Below, piece after piece: positions 23,048-33,083 of a DNA stretch of 64,000 nucleotides. The DNA lies in contig MKVQ01000005.1 of the NCBI GenBank assembly GCA_001899635.1, positions 496,001-560,000 on the forward strand. The letters run 5' to 3'. The stretch comes from Myxococcales bacterium 68-20. Lineage in GTDB: Bacteria > Myxococcota_A > Polyangia > Polyangiales > Polyangiaceae. Below the pieces are notes generated by a model. It worked only from the letters and a program-made list of their open reading frames with translations. It did no database searches and was not told the origin of the DNA. Position 1 is the first letter of the stretch; each line of letters begins with the position of its first letter. Both the position numbers and the translations under genes were made by a program.

Positions 23048-25453
23048 ATGCCCAACCTCCGCGACGGCGTACCGACCCCGCCCTCCCCCATCGCTGCCTT
23101 GCCGCTCCGCACCGGGGTGCTCTTTCCCGGGGCGACGCTCACGTTCGCCGTCGGGCGCGCCCGATCGGTCGCGCTCGTTCGTTCGCTGTATCCCGGTGAC
23201 GTCGTCGTCACCCTCACCCAGAAGGACCCGCGGCCGGTCGATCTCGATCGCGACGACGTCCACACCTTCGGCACGTACGCGCGGGTGAAGTCGGTCACGA
23301 GGAAGAGCGAACGCGAATACGAGCTGTCGCTCGAGGGCCTCGGACGCGCACGCTTCGACGGATTCGCGGCCGAAGACCCGTTCTACAAGGCCGAGGTCAC
23401 GCCGATCGCGGAGACCGGCGGCGACGCGCTCGAAGCGCAGGAGCTCGCCAGGGCCCTGGCGCGCGAGGTCGCCGAGCTCGCACGTGAATCCGGAGGCGCG
23501 CTCGCGCAGGTCGACCCGTTCGACGCCAGTGACCCCGGCACGCTCGCCGACCGCATCGCAGCGCTCCTCGATCTCCCCGCCGACCACGAGATCGAGCTCC
23601 TCGGCGAGCCGGACGCCGCGACGCGCATCCGCCTCCTCGTGAAGCGCATCGGCGAGGGCAAGGCGAAGGCCGAGATCCGCGCCAAGATCGAAGGCGAGGT
23701 CAAGAAGGAGCTGGGCAAGAACCAGCGCGAGGCCGTCCTTCGCGAGCACATGCGCGCGATCAAGCGTGAGCTCGGCGACGAAAGCGGCGACAACGACATC
23801 GAGGCGCTCAAGCAGCGACTCGACGCAGCCAACCTCCCTGAGGACGCGCGTAAGGTCGTCGACCGTGAGCTGCGCAGGCTCGAGAGCATGGGCCAGGGCG
23901 GCGCCGAGGTGCACGTGATCCGCAACTACCTCGAGCTGATCGCCGATCTCCCGTGGGACCGGCGCTCCGGCTCCGAGATCGACCTCGACAAGATCGCCGC
24001 GCAGCTCGAAGGCGACCACTACGGCCTCGAGGACATCAAGAAGCGCATCCTCGAGCACGTCGCCGTGCTGAAGCTCTCCGGCAACACGAAGGGCACGCTG
24101 CTTTGCTTCGTCGGACCGCCCGGCGTCGGCAAGACGTCGCTCGGTCAGTCGATCGCCGACGCCACCGGTCGGCCCTTCATCCGTGTCGCGCTCGGCGGCG
24201 TGCGCGACGAGGCCGAAATCCGCGGCCACCGGCGCACGTACGTCGGCGCCCTCCCCGGGCGTATCCTGCACGCGCTGCGCAAGGCGAAGGTGAAGAACCC
24301 GGTCGTCCTGCTCGACGAGATCGACAAGATGAGCTCGGGCTGGGGCGGCTCGCCCGAAGCGGCGCTGCTCGAGGTGCTCGATCCCGAGCAGAACAAGACG
24401 TTCGCCGACCACTACCTCGAGCTGCCGTTCGATCTCTCCGAGGTCATGTTCGTTTGCACGGCGAACACCCTCGAGACGCTCTCGGCACCGCTCCGCGACC
24501 GCCTCGAGATCGTCGAGCTCAGCGGCTACACCGCAGACGAGAAGGTCCGCATCGCTCGCCAGCACCTCGTCTCGAAGCGGACGAAGGAGCACGGCATCGC
24601 AGAGGACAAGCTCACGATCACGGACGACGCGCTCCAGACGATCGTACGTGACTACACCCGGGAAGCCGGCGTCAGGCAGCTCGATCGCGAGATCAAGAAG
24701 CTTTGCCGTGCCGCGGCCCTCGAGATCGCGCGTGGCAAGGACGACCGCGCGGTGACAATCGACCAGAGCGATGTCGCCACGCACCTCGGTCGGCCCAAGT
24801 TCGACGGCGAAGTGGCCGAGCGCACGTCGATCGCCGGCGTCGCGACCGGCCTCGCGTGGACGCCCTTCGGCGGCTCGATCCTCTTCATCGAGACGTCGCG
24901 GATGCCCGGCAGGGGCAACGTCGAGATCACCGGACAGCTCGGCGACGTCATGAAGGAGTCCGCTCGCGCGGCGCTCACCTACGTCCGCAGCAACGCCGAA
25001 CGCCTCGGCATCCCAGCCGAGCGGGCACAGAACCAGGACGTGCACATCCACGTGCCCGCCGGCGCGGTACCCAAGGACGGCCCGTCGGCGGGCGTCACCA
25101 TCTTCACCGCACTCGTCTCTCTCTTCACCGGCCGGCGCGTCCGTAGCGATACGGCGATGACGGGCGAGGCGACCCTCCGCGGACGGGTCCTCCCCGTCGG
25201 CGGAATCAAGGCGAAGGTGCTCGCGGCCCATCGCGCAGGTCTGAAGCGCGTGATCCTGCCGACAAAATGTGCCCGTGAGCTGGACGAGGTGCCGAAGGAG
25301 GTCCTCGGCGAGCTCGAGGTCGTGCTCGTCGACGACATGAGCCAGGTCATCGAGGCCGCGCTCGAGGCGGAAGTCGCGCTCGATCCCGACACGCTCCTCG
25401 GCACGAACGCCCCCGCGGCGAACCACGGCGCGGACGCTCAGACCGCCGCCTGA
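23048..25453 (+). CDS. lon: ATP-dependent Lon protease (LonD-like)
   Basis: Cytoplasmic AAA+ serine protease, 801 aa. The N-terminal substrate domain ([20 protein letters not shown]) runs to about residue 200, followed by a coiled helical segment. The ATPase has Walker [14 protein letters not shown], sensor region [19 protein letters not shown] and Walker [11 protein letters not shown]. The protease domain has the catalytic serine in [10 protein letters not shown] and the lysine in [12 protein letters not shown]. All catalytic residues are present and the length is normal. Myxobacteria usually carry two Lon paralogues (LonV and LonD); which one this is was not resolved. Confidence 0.97.
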   Translation: MPNLRDGVPTPPSPIAALPLRTGVLFPGATLTFAVGRARSVALVRSLYPGDVVVTLTQKDPRPVDLDRDDVHTFGTYARVKSVTRKSEREYELSLEGLGRARFDGFAAEDPFYKAEVTPIAETGGDALEAQELARALAREVAELARESGGALAQVDPFDASDPGTLADRIAALLDLPADHEIELLGEPDAATRIRLLVKRIGEGKAKAEIRAKIEGEVKKELGKNQREAVLREHMRAIKRELGDESGDNDIEALKQRLDAANLPEDARKVVDRELRRLESMGQGGAEVHVIRNYLELIADLPWDRRSGSEIDLDKIAAQLEGDHYGLEDIKKRILEHVAVLKLSGNTKGTLLCFVGPPGVGKTSLGQSIADATGRPFIRVALGGVRDEAEIRGHRRTYVGALPGRILHALRKAKVKNPVVLLDEIDKMSSGWGGSPEAALLEVLDPEQNKTFADHYLELPFDLSEVMFVCTANTLETLSAPLRDRLEIVELSGYTADEKVRIARQHLVSKRTKEHGIAEDKLTITDDALQTIVRDYTREAGVRQLDREIKKLCRAAALEIARGKDDRAVTIDQSDVATHLGRPKFDGEVAERTSIAGVATGLAWTPFGGSILFIETSRMPGRGNVEITGQLGDVMKESARAALTYVRSNAERLGIPAERAQNQDVHIHVPAGAVPKDGPSAGVTIFTALVSLFTGRRVRSDTAMTGEATLRGRVLPVGGIKAKVLAAHRAGLKRVILPTKCARELDEVPKEVLGELEVVLVDDMSQVIEAALEAEVALDPDTLLGTNAPAANHGADAQTAA

Positions 25454-25478
25454 CCGACGACGCTACTCCATCCACGAC

Positions 25479-25512
25479 CGCCGCCGCCTCGAACTCGCGC
25501 TCGGCGGCGGCG
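25479..25512. terminator. Hairpin between convergent lon and beta-lactamase-like gene
   Basis: CGCCGCCGCC and GGCGGCGGCG form a 10 bp GC stem around a 14-base loop between the two convergent stops, followed on the plus strand by TCGTCGTTT. The T-run is weak, so termination may be inefficient. Confidence 0.45.
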
Positions 25513-25551
25513 TCGTCGTTTCCATGGCGGTCGTCGCTTCTTACTTCACAA

Positions 25552-26829
25552 TCAGCGCAACTGGGTTGCGCTGGTGGTCGGGTCCTCGAAGACGGAGCGC
25601 GCGACGAGCTCACCGAGATCGGCGAGCGCCGGAAGGGCGACCTCGCGGTACTCGTAGAGGTCGTCGTTCATCCGTCCGTTGGCGTTCACATGGAGCGTCG
25701 CGGTCATGAAGAACGAGCGCCCGGTACGCGCGTCGACGACGTGGGCATTGTCGATGACGAAGCCGTACGCGCGTCCGCCCTTGCTCGCGACGGTCAAGCT
25801 GCTCCGAGGCACGACGCGCTCGATCCCCGCGAGGAGCGGCTTGTGCTCCGCGTCGGCGGACACCGAGAGGCCCCGAGCGCTGGGCAGCGCTGTGAGCGAC
25901 TCGATGAGGAGCGAGCGCTCCCGTTCGCCGAGACGAGGCACGGCCCCACCTCGAAGCTCCGGTCTCGTCACCGCGACGAGCAGGTCCTGGAGATCCTGGA
26001 GCGACACCCGGTTCTTCGCCTCGAACGACATCGGCTCTTCGACGAGACGCCCTGCTGCGAGGTGACTCTCCCCCACCCGCACGCCGCTCTCCTCGTTCTT
26101 CCCGAGGACGACACGGCCTTCGCGAGGAGCGATGACGACCGGGACGGGGCCGGCGAAGAGCTCGATCCTGGGCGTCGAGCGCGCATCGTCGCTCGACGGC
26201 ACGGCGAGCCGATGACGTATGCGCACGGACGACAGGCCGAGACGCCACATGCGCTGGTGGAGGCCGTCGAAACCGGCGAGGTCCAGGAGATCGTTGCTCG
26301 CGTCGTTGTCCGAGATGACGATCGCCGCCGACACGAGGTTGGCGATCGTCGCGACACCGCTGCGGCGCTTGCTCGCGCTCTCGCTCACGAAGCCCGCGCC
26401 CACCTCGAGCCCCGACGCCCGACTCTCGCGCAGCTCGGTGACCGCCTCGAGCGCCGCGACGGCCTCGACCAGCTTGATCGCGCTCGCCGGATAGAAGTAC
26501 TCGGCGTCGACACGGAATCCGTCGCGCCGCTGCCAGCCCGCGTTCCCTTCCGCCGGGACGCTCACGAGCACCTGCATCCGGTACGCCGCCGCGCGCTCGA
26601 CCAGAGGAGCGAGGCGCGGATGCTGCCGGAGCTGCGCTTCGAGGTCCTGGCTCCGCGGCGACGGCGGCGTGACGGCGACGGCAACGGCAGACTCGCTCCG
26701 CGGCGACGGCGACGGCGACGGCGACGTGACACCGGCGATGGCGATGGCAGACTGCGCCGCCGGTCGAGCCTCTCCACCACACGCAGCGGCGAGGCACGTT
26801 AGAGCGAAGATCGCAGAGCGAAGCGACAC
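25552..26829 (-). CDS. Class A beta-lactamase-like serine hydrolase lipoprotein
   Basis: A 425-residue lipoprotein (signal ending LAAAC) with a repetitive Ser/Pro/Ala/Val linker and then a penicillin-recognising fold. The SxxK motif is in YPASAIKLVEA (Ser nucleophile about residue 117). The SDN motif is in VISDNDASNDLLDL. The third motif reads SKGGRAYG instead of the usual K(T/S)G, and no Glu166-type omega loop could be identified. It could be a lactamase, a peptidase or a non-catalytic relative. The linker DNA has short GGCGAC repeats (26680-26760). It converges with lon. Confidence 0.75.
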   Translation of the reverse strand: MSLRSAIFALTCLAAACGGEARPAAQSAIAIAGVTSPSPSPSPRSESAVAVAVTPPSPRSQDLEAQLRQHPRLAPLVERAAAYRMQVLVSVPAEGNAGWQRRDGFRVDAEYFYPASAIKLVEAVAALEAVTELRESRASGLEVGAGFVSESASKRRSGVATIANLVSAAIVISDNDASNDLLDLAGFDGLHQRMWRLGLSSVRIRHRLAVPSSDDARSTPRIELFAGPVPVVIAPREGRVVLGKNEESGVRVGESHLAAGRLVEEPMSFEAKNRVSLQDLQDLLVAVTRPELRGGAVPRLGERERSLLIESLTALPSARGLSVSADAEHKPLLAGIERVVPRSSLTVASKGGRAYGFVIDNAHVVDARTGRSFFMTATLHVNANGRMNDDLYEYREVALPALADLGELVARSVFEDPTTSATQLR

Positions 26830-26922
26830 GGCTTCATCTTGCCGCTACGGCCCGCGCGGGTCCATGAGGCAATGCCGGGAAGCCCACTGGAGCTCGCCGT
26901 TCCCCGTTCGACTTCCCTGTTC

Positions 26923-28770
26923 TCAGGGCCCGAAGGCCTGATCGAACGCGAAGTAAAAGCCGAAGGGATCGACCGGGAGCGGGCTCCCCGTCTCCGGGAA
27001 CGGCCCACGCTTGAGCGGGAACGCGACGTCGATGCGGAAGACGTTGCGATTCACCTGGGGGAAGAGCGCGCGGAGGCCGAATCCCACCGACTGCTTGGCT
27101 CGCAGCATGTCGAAGCCGTACGCCGCATCGCCCGCATCGAAGAACGCCACGCCCGCGAGCTGCGCCTTCAGGATCTCGACCGAGCGCGAGCGGTACTCGA
27201 TGTTGAAGAAGATGGTGTCCTTGCCGACGAAGAACGCGGTCGGATATCCGCGGAGCCGGTCCTCGCCGCCGATGAACGTGCGGGAGTTCAGGTAGTTCTT
27301 GTATCGATTGGTGAACGACGTGTTCATCACGATGCGGCCCCATCCGAAGATGCGGGGGGTGACCGCGCCGAACGCGCCGCTGACGGACCCATCGGTGATG
27401 ACTCCGTCCTGGATCTCGGCGAACGTGCTGATGCTCCCGCCCGCGAGGCCCTCACCGAGCGCGACGGCGTAGCCTCCCTTCGCGCTGACGCCGATCAGAT
27501 CGCGCGAAGAGCCGAGCGCGCGGATGACGGGGTAGATCGACGCGGACACGTCGTGGCCTAGCCGGAAGTCCTCCTGGAGCGAGAGCGTGGTGATGTCGAG
27601 CGTGCGGAGGAAGTCCGTCCTGAAGGTGCGCCACCCGAGCGCCGGATACACGCGTGACTCGCTCGTCGGCAGCGCGCGGCGGCGGAAGTCCGCGACCGCG
27701 ACCGGGTCGAACCTGGAGAGGTCGAACGTCTCGTAGTCGGCGGTCGAGGCGTTGAACGTGAGGGAGAAGTTGTTCTTCAGCCCCCATCCGAACGAGCGTG
27801 TGACTCCCGCGGAGGCCGAGAACGAACGGCTCTTGTACTCGAACGGAATGCGGTCGCGCTCGGCCGTGCGCCGTGAGTCGAAGAGGAAGACCTGAGCGTT
27901 CGAGTAGCGGCGCGCAACGCCGACCGTGTAGCCGACGTCCGCGTCCCACGCCCAGTCGGTGCGCGTCGAGTAAAGGGGCTGACCGATGCTCGCGCCGAGG
28001 CTCGATCCCTCGGGCTCGAACCGGCGGCGATTGACGAAGACCGAGGCGCTCGCGGAAGCGCCGATCCACGAATAGCCGAAGCGCGGGACCTTGTAGCCGA
28101 CGCCCAGCGTGAATGTCTCCGGCTGCATCTGGAAGCGCGTCTGAGCGGTGTGATGCAAACCGAGGAAGTTCGTCTCCTGGGGGACGATGATCAGGTTCTC
28201 GAGCCCGCCCGGTGTGACGGCGATGTCGAACGAGAGTCGAAGGCTCCAGATGTCCTTGGTGATGACGAGGAGGTCGACGATCCCCGGCTCCTTTGCCTTC
28301 ACCGGCACGATGACGATCAGTGAAACCTGGAGCGGCATCCGCCCGCGCATGTTCCGCGCCGTCTCGTCGATGAGGACCTGGACGTACCGATCGCCTTCCC
28401 GGAGAAGGAGCTCGCGCCGGATGATGTAGTCCTTCGACAGGACGTGCAGCCAGTTGAGCGACGACTTGGGTACGTACTCGCCGATCGGCGACAGGATCGG
28501 GACCTTCTTCAGGAGCTCCGGGCCCGGATCGCGCGGCTCCAGAACCTCGAGCCGCACCGTGTCGATCCTGCCGATCGTCTTGCCCTCGGGGGCGCGGTCG
28601 ATCTCGAGGCCCCGCTCGCGGAGCGCCGCGTCAATCGCCTCCCTCTCGTACGGCGAATACTCGGTGGCCTGCGAGGTCGGCTTCTGCGCTCCCGCAGGGA
28701 GCGGTGCGAGCACGCCGGCCGCAAGAGCAAGAATGGAAACGACGAAGGGGCCCCTTCGCACCAGGGCCAT
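26923..28770 (-). CDS. Omp85/BamA-like outer-membrane beta-barrel protein
   Basis: A secreted 615-residue protein with a signal ending PAGAQ. The N-terminal part holds POTRA-like elements (IGRIDTVRLEVLEP, YVQVLIDETARNMRGRMPLQVSL). The C-terminal 400 residues alternate amphipathic strands and include the surface-antigen hallmark GGEDRLRGYP, as in D15/Omp85 barrels. The last strand ends FYFAFDQAFGP, so the terminal aromatic expected of Bam-recognised barrels is shifted. It could insert or export other proteins or act as a receptor. The in-frame ATG at 28770 gives a compact signal; one at 28812 would add 14 residues. Confidence 0.72.
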   Translation of the reverse strand: MALVRRGPFVVSILALAAGVLAPLPAGAQKPTSQATEYSPYEREAIDAALRERGLEIDRAPEGKTIGRIDTVRLEVLEPRDPGPELLKKVPILSPIGEYVPKSSLNWLHVLSKDYIIRRELLLREGDRYVQVLIDETARNMRGRMPLQVSLIVIVPVKAKEPGIVDLLVITKDIWSLRLSFDIAVTPGGLENLIIVPQETNFLGLHHTAQTRFQMQPETFTLGVGYKVPRFGYSWIGASASASVFVNRRRFEPEGSSLGASIGQPLYSTRTDWAWDADVGYTVGVARRYSNAQVFLFDSRRTAERDRIPFEYKSRSFSASAGVTRSFGWGLKNNFSLTFNASTADYETFDLSRFDPVAVADFRRRALPTSESRVYPALGWRTFRTDFLRTLDITTLSLQEDFRLGHDVSASIYPVIRALGSSRDLIGVSAKGGYAVALGEGLAGGSISTFAEIQDGVITDGSVSGAFGAVTPRIFGWGRIVMNTSFTNRYKNYLNSRTFIGGEDRLRGYPTAFFVGKDTIFFNIEYRSRSVEILKAQLAGVAFFDAGDAAYGFDMLRAKQSVGFGLRALFPQVNRNVFRIDVAFPLKRGPFPETGSPLPVDPFGFYFAFDQAFGP

Positions 28771-28871
28771 CCTAGCCCGATTGGGTTCCGCGGGACGCCG
28801 GTCTTTCTCCATCTGTCGCGAGACTCTACGGAGATTGCCCGTGCCCCGGCGTCCCCGTAGCGTCGGCCTTG

Positions 28872-29345
<474 letters not shown>

Positions 29346-29366
29346 CGCGCGTTCTCGCGGCGCAGC

Positions 29367-30167
29367 TCAGCGCCCGGCAGTGATCGTGGCGATCACCCCG
29401 AAGTGGTCGCTCGGGAAGACGCCGTCGAAGGGTTCGTCGAAGCACACGCGCGCCTCGGTCGGCTCGCCGCGCTGGGCGTCGTCCGGGCCGCGGACGAAGA
29501 CGTAGTCGATCCGACGCTCCGGCTCGCGGATCGGCTCCGCAAACGGGTTCTTCTTCGAGAACGTGGTGCCAGCCGATCCGTCACCCGCGACGTGGAAGGC
29601 GTCCGCGAAGTAGACGTACGGCCCGCCGAGACCGGTGAGGCCCCGCATGTACCGCATCTCGTCCGACTCCGGCTCGGCGTTGAAGTCGCCCACCACGACC
29701 GGCGGAAACGCCCCGTCGATCGGCGCGAGGCGCATGACCGCGTCCGTGATCGTCTTCACCTGGAGGCACCGGATGTGACCGTGCGAGAACTTCCAGTTCA
29801 GGTGCGTGCAGAAGAACGGGAGCCTGCCGAACGGCGCGTCGATCTCGGCGTACAGGAGCGACCGGTCTTCGTCCGAGCCGCCGTGGGGCAACGGGATCAC
29901 CTCGGAGCGGAGGATGCGCCAGCGCGAGAGGATGGCGTTGCCGGTCGGGAAGCCATGGTTCTCCGATGCGCGCCCCCACGCGATCTCGTATCCGAGCCCG
30001 GTGCTCACGAGCTCCGCTTGATCGAAGCCCGGAAAGCGAAGGACCTCTTGGAGGCCGACGACATCCGGAGCGAGCGTGCGGAGCCCCTCGCGGATCGCGC
30101 CGAGGCGCTCCTCCCAAGGGCCGAACCGGCTCCAGATGTTGAGCGTCGCAGCGCGGAACGTTCGCAT
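29367..30167 (-). CDS. Endonuclease/exonuclease/phosphatase-family protein
   Basis: A 266-residue member of the Mg-dependent EEP fold (DNase I, exonuclease III and inositol-polyphosphate phosphatases). Motifs in order: ATLNIWSR (metal Asn), VVGLQEVLRF (catalytic Glu), CTHLNWK (His), VVVGDFNAEPES (Asp/Asn), RIDYVFVRG and the final catalytic pair PSDHFGVIATI. All canonical residues are present. No signal peptide is seen with this ATG, so it would be cytoplasmic, acting on a nucleic acid or phosphoester. It lies 133 bp after the CotH gene on the same strand and may be the last gene of that unit. Confidence 0.85.
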   Translation of the reverse strand: MRTFRAATLNIWSRFGPWEERLGAIREGLRTLAPDVVGLQEVLRFPGFDQAELVSTGLGYEIAWGRASENHGFPTGNAILSRWRILRSEVIPLPHGGSDEDRSLLYAEIDAPFGRLPFFCTHLNWKFSHGHIRCLQVKTITDAVMRLAPIDGAFPPVVVGDFNAEPESDEMRYMRGLTGLGGPYVYFADAFHVAGDGSAGTTFSKKNPFAEPIREPERRIDYVFVRGPDDAQRGEPTEARVCFDEPFDGVFPSDHFGVIATITAGR

Positions 30168-30300
30168 GGCGTGCTCGTTATAGCCGGTCTCCGCCGCCTC
30201 GGGACCGGCTTCGATGCACGCACGCAAGAGGACGCTCTCGTGAAGAGCATCGGGAGCGCGGGCGCACGCCAGCGCTTTCTGAGAGCGCTCTCCGCCTCCG

Positions 30301-31605
30301 TCAGAGACCGAGCTGCGCGCGGATGACGCTCGGGCGCGCGGCGAGCCAGGCATACAGCTTGGCGGTCGTCTCTTCGTAGAGCGCAAGAGAGCCGGCCCCC
30401 TTCGGGTCCGACCGCACGAGCGGGTCGATCTGGTCGTGCCACTTCGTCGCGAGGTTCACGAGATCGAGCGTTTCATAGGTGCTCAGCACGGACTGCACCT
30501 CGATCTTGTATTCGTTCCAGCACGCGCTCTTCGTACAGCGCGCGAGTGCCGTGTCGCTCCGTGGGTTGGCGGCGTCCGGCACGCCGTCGCTGTCGGAGAA
30601 GGACAGGTCCGTCGACCACGGGACGAGCGAGAACTTCCCATCGACGTCGCCGGCCATGAAATAGTTGTGGGACTCCCAGAAGCCGTACGCGTAGCCGTCA
30701 TGGTGACCGGTGACCGCTTCCGTGGCGCTGTGTCGGAGCCATTGCCGGACGTGAAGCCGCGGCGCGAAATCGGCGAGCAGCGTCTCGTCCTTCGACGCGG
30801 CCACCGCCGCACTGAGCAGGTCGATGTCCGGCATCGTGCCCGCGGGGGCGCCGGGCGCGCCGATGTCGATCTCGTAGCCCGTGTCTCCAGGCATCCAGGA
30901 GCTCCCCCAGACCACCTCGTAGAGCGTCCGCACCCGGTTTCCGAAGACGCGTGCGAGGAAGTTCTCGTCCGGCGTCTCGACGTTCGCGTAGATGCCGTAG
31001 TCCTCGCCGTTGATCGACAGATGCGCGGTGTTCGCCTTCTGCGCGGGAAGGCCCATCGCGCGAAAGACATGATAGGCGAGACGTTCGGAGAGGCGCGTCG
31101 GGTCGCTCACCATGTTGTTGAGCGTGAGCTCCTCCAGCCCGTTGAGCTTCTGCCCCTTGACCCACTTGTTGAACTTCACCTTCAGCGATGCCTTGTCGGG
31201 CAGCACGCGGTACGTCGTCCCTCCCTTCCGCCTCACGCCGACGTCCGCGAAGGTGACCGCGCCGAACTTGAACCGCCCGTGCACCCACGTCTTCTTGTCC
31301 TGGAGCGGGTCCGAGAGGAGCGCGATCGCCGCGGGTTCGAGCTCCAACTCGAAGCTCGGGACCTTGTCCGGATCGTAGACCTCGTCGCGGGGCGCTGCCG
31401 CGTCCGACGGAGGCGAGCCGTCTTTCTCACCCTGGGAGGACGCTGCCTCGACGACCGGAGGCGGCGCCGCGACCACGTCTTCCCCGCCCCTCGCGGGCGC
31501 GCGGACGGCCGGTGCGGGCGCGTCCGAAGAGCATGCCGCAAGGATGCACCAGCATCCGAGCATGGTCGCCACGAAACGCAGGGACGAAGCGGAACGAGTC
31601 GTCAT
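30301..31605 (-). CDS. CotH-family atypical protein kinase, lipoprotein
   Basis: A 434-residue lipoprotein (signal ends ILAAC) with an 80-residue Pro/Ala/Asp linker. The CotH fold begins at about residue 85 (FELELEPAAIALLSDP) and includes VGVRRKGGTTYRVLPDKASLKVKF, shown here as RRKGGTTYRV and KASLKVKF, plus LTLNNMVSDPTRLSERLAYHVF and HNYFMAGDVDGKFSLVPWSTDLSF. CotH proteins are secreted kinases that phosphorylate coat or surface proteins; the basic loop and the Asp of STDLSF correspond to expected active-site positions. GGAGG lies 7 bases before the ATG. It is 41 bp after the TolC-like gene in the same direction. Confidence 0.85.
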   Translation of the reverse strand: MTTRSASSLRFVATMLGCWCILAACSSDAPAPAVRAPARGGEDVVAAPPPVVEAASSQGEKDGSPPSDAAAPRDEVYDPDKVPSFELELEPAAIALLSDPLQDKKTWVHGRFKFGAVTFADVGVRRKGGTTYRVLPDKASLKVKFNKWVKGQKLNGLEELTLNNMVSDPTRLSERLAYHVFRAMGLPAQKANTAHLSINGEDYGIYANVETPDENFLARVFGNRVRTLYEVVWGSSWMPGDTGYEIDIGAPGAPAGTMPDIDLLSAAVAASKDETLLADFAPRLHVRQWLRHSATEAVTGHHDGYAYGFWESHNYFMAGDVDGKFSLVPWSTDLSFSDSDGVPDAANPRSDTALARCTKSACWNEYKIEVQSVLSTYETLDLVNLATKWHDQIDPLVRSDPKGAGSLALYEETTAKLYAWLAARPSVIRAQLGL

Positions 31606-31646
31606 CGGGATGCCTCCGTCATCAAGTCGATCACCTTCGCTACACA

Positions 31647-33083
31647 TCAACGCTGGACCGGCTGTTGGCCTCCGCGACGCCCCCCGTCGCTCGCCGAGGA
31701 CACGGACGCGACGAGCGGTCCCCCGACCGCCCGTCGGAGAGCATCGACCGCCATCCGGTACTGGCGCACGAGCCGGAAGAGCTCGATCTCGATGTGGCGG
31801 CGCCGTTCTTCGATCGTCAGCGCGCGCAGCGTACCGATGCCGCCGCTCTCGAGTGCACGGTCGGTCGCAGTGCTTGCTTGCTCGAGCGCCGGAAGCGCGA
31901 TCTTGCGGTACTCGGTGACGAGCGCGGCGGCGGCATTGGCTTCGCGGAGGCGAGCGCGCACGTCGCGAACGATCCGCTCGACCTCGGCCTCGAGCTGCTT
32001 CTTCGCGGCGCCCTTCGACGCCTCGGCCTGGCGAATCCCTCCGCCGTTCGCGCTGAAGATGGGCAGCTCGACGCCCGCGCCGACGGTCCACAGCGGGACG
32101 TTGGTGTTCGAGCGCTCGAACTCGTAGCCGACCTCGACGAATCGAAACCATGGCCAGCGCTGGGCCTGCTCGCGATGCAGCCGAGCGCTCGCCCCATCGA
32201 TGCGCGCAGCAGCGTCCGCCACGCGCGAGCTCCGCTCCAAAGCCATCTCCATCAGCGCCTGCTCCGAGGGGAGCGGTGCGGGGGGCCAGGCGGACGGATT
32301 CCCTTCGAGCTCGAGCCTTGCTCCGGGCGGGCGCCCGATGCGGTCGAGCAACGCCTCCACGAGAAGCGCGCGACGCGACCGTCGCTCGGCGACGTGCGCG
32401 GCGGCATCGACCACGTGGAGATCCGCCAGGCTGACGTCGACCGCCGTCGTCGTGGCGGTCTCGAGCTGCTCGCGGGTCTGGGCGGCGATCTTCCGTCGAG
32501 CCTCCGCCATCCGCTCGGCGGCCGCGATCTCGACGTCGAGCAGCACGATGTCATCGAAGTACCAACGGACCTCTGCCTCGATCGCCAGCTCTTCGGCGCG
32601 CACCTCCGCGCGGGCCGAGCGGCCGGCCGCGCGGGCCTCCGCCTCCCGCGCCGCGACCTCGCCCGGGCGCTCGGGCGTGAAGCGCACCCGCGGGGTCGCT
32701 CCCGGATCCTCTCCTCTGTCGATCGCGCGCGCGAGCCTCACGTTCGTCACGCGGATGTTCGGGTTGCTCCGCTGGCCCGCCGCCTCGACCGCAGCATCCG
32801 CGGCGGCGACCCGACGCGACAGCTCTGCGAGCCGGGCGCTGTTCCTCTTCGCCAGCTCGATGGCGCCGTCGACCGTCAGCGGTCTGTCCGATACGTCGGC
32901 CGTGGCGCGGCGGGCTTCCGGTGCCGCAGCCAACCGATTCCCCTCGAGCGACTCGCCCGCGCGAGCGCCGCGCCGATAGATCGCCAGCGCCTCGTCGACA
33001 CCGCGCGTCTCCGGCGGCGACCAGCACGCCGACGTGACGAGAAGCGACGTCGCGAAGACGACGCTCCTCGTCAGCGCGACCAT
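31647..33083 (-). CDS. TolC-like outer-membrane efflux protein
   Basis: A 478-residue protein with a lipoprotein-type signal (TSAC). It has two copies of the outer-membrane efflux repeat, rich in long Ala/Glu/Arg helices (LTVDGAIELAKRNSARLAELSRRV in the first; LPSEQALMEMALERSSRVADAAARI in the second). A beta-strand pair GYEFERSNTNVPLWTVGAGVELPIF (blocks GYEFERSNTN and AGVELPIF) matches the barrel segment. It would form the outer-membrane channel for the adaptor encoded immediately upstream; its start overlaps that gene's stop by 13 bases. No inner-membrane pump gene is in the cluster. Confidence 0.85.
   Translation of the reverse strand: MVALTRSVVFATSLLVTSACWSPPETRGVDEALAIYRRGARAGESLEGNRLAAAPEARRATADVSDRPLTVDGAIELAKRNSARLAELSRRVAAADAAVEAAGQRSNPNIRVTNVRLARAIDRGEDPGATPRVRFTPERPGEVAAREAEARAAGRSARAEVRAEELAIEAEVRWYFDDIVLLDVEIAAAERMAEARRKIAAQTREQLETATTTAVDVSLADLHVVDAAAHVAERRSRRALLVEALLDRIGRPPGARLELEGNPSAWPPAPLPSEQALMEMALERSSRVADAAARIDGASARLHREQAQRWPWFRFVEVGYEFERSNTNVPLWTVGAGVELPIFSANGGGIRQAEASKGAAKKQLEAEVERIVRDVRARLREANAAAALVTEYRKIALPALEQASTATDRALESGGIGTLRALTIEERRRHIEIELFRLVRQYRMAVDALRRAVGGPLVASVSSASDGGRRGGQQPVQR

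Noticed and set aside
22961-25426. 821-residue frame antisense to lon
   Set aside because: Lon motifs on the opposite strand are complete; this frame is a by-product of GC bias.
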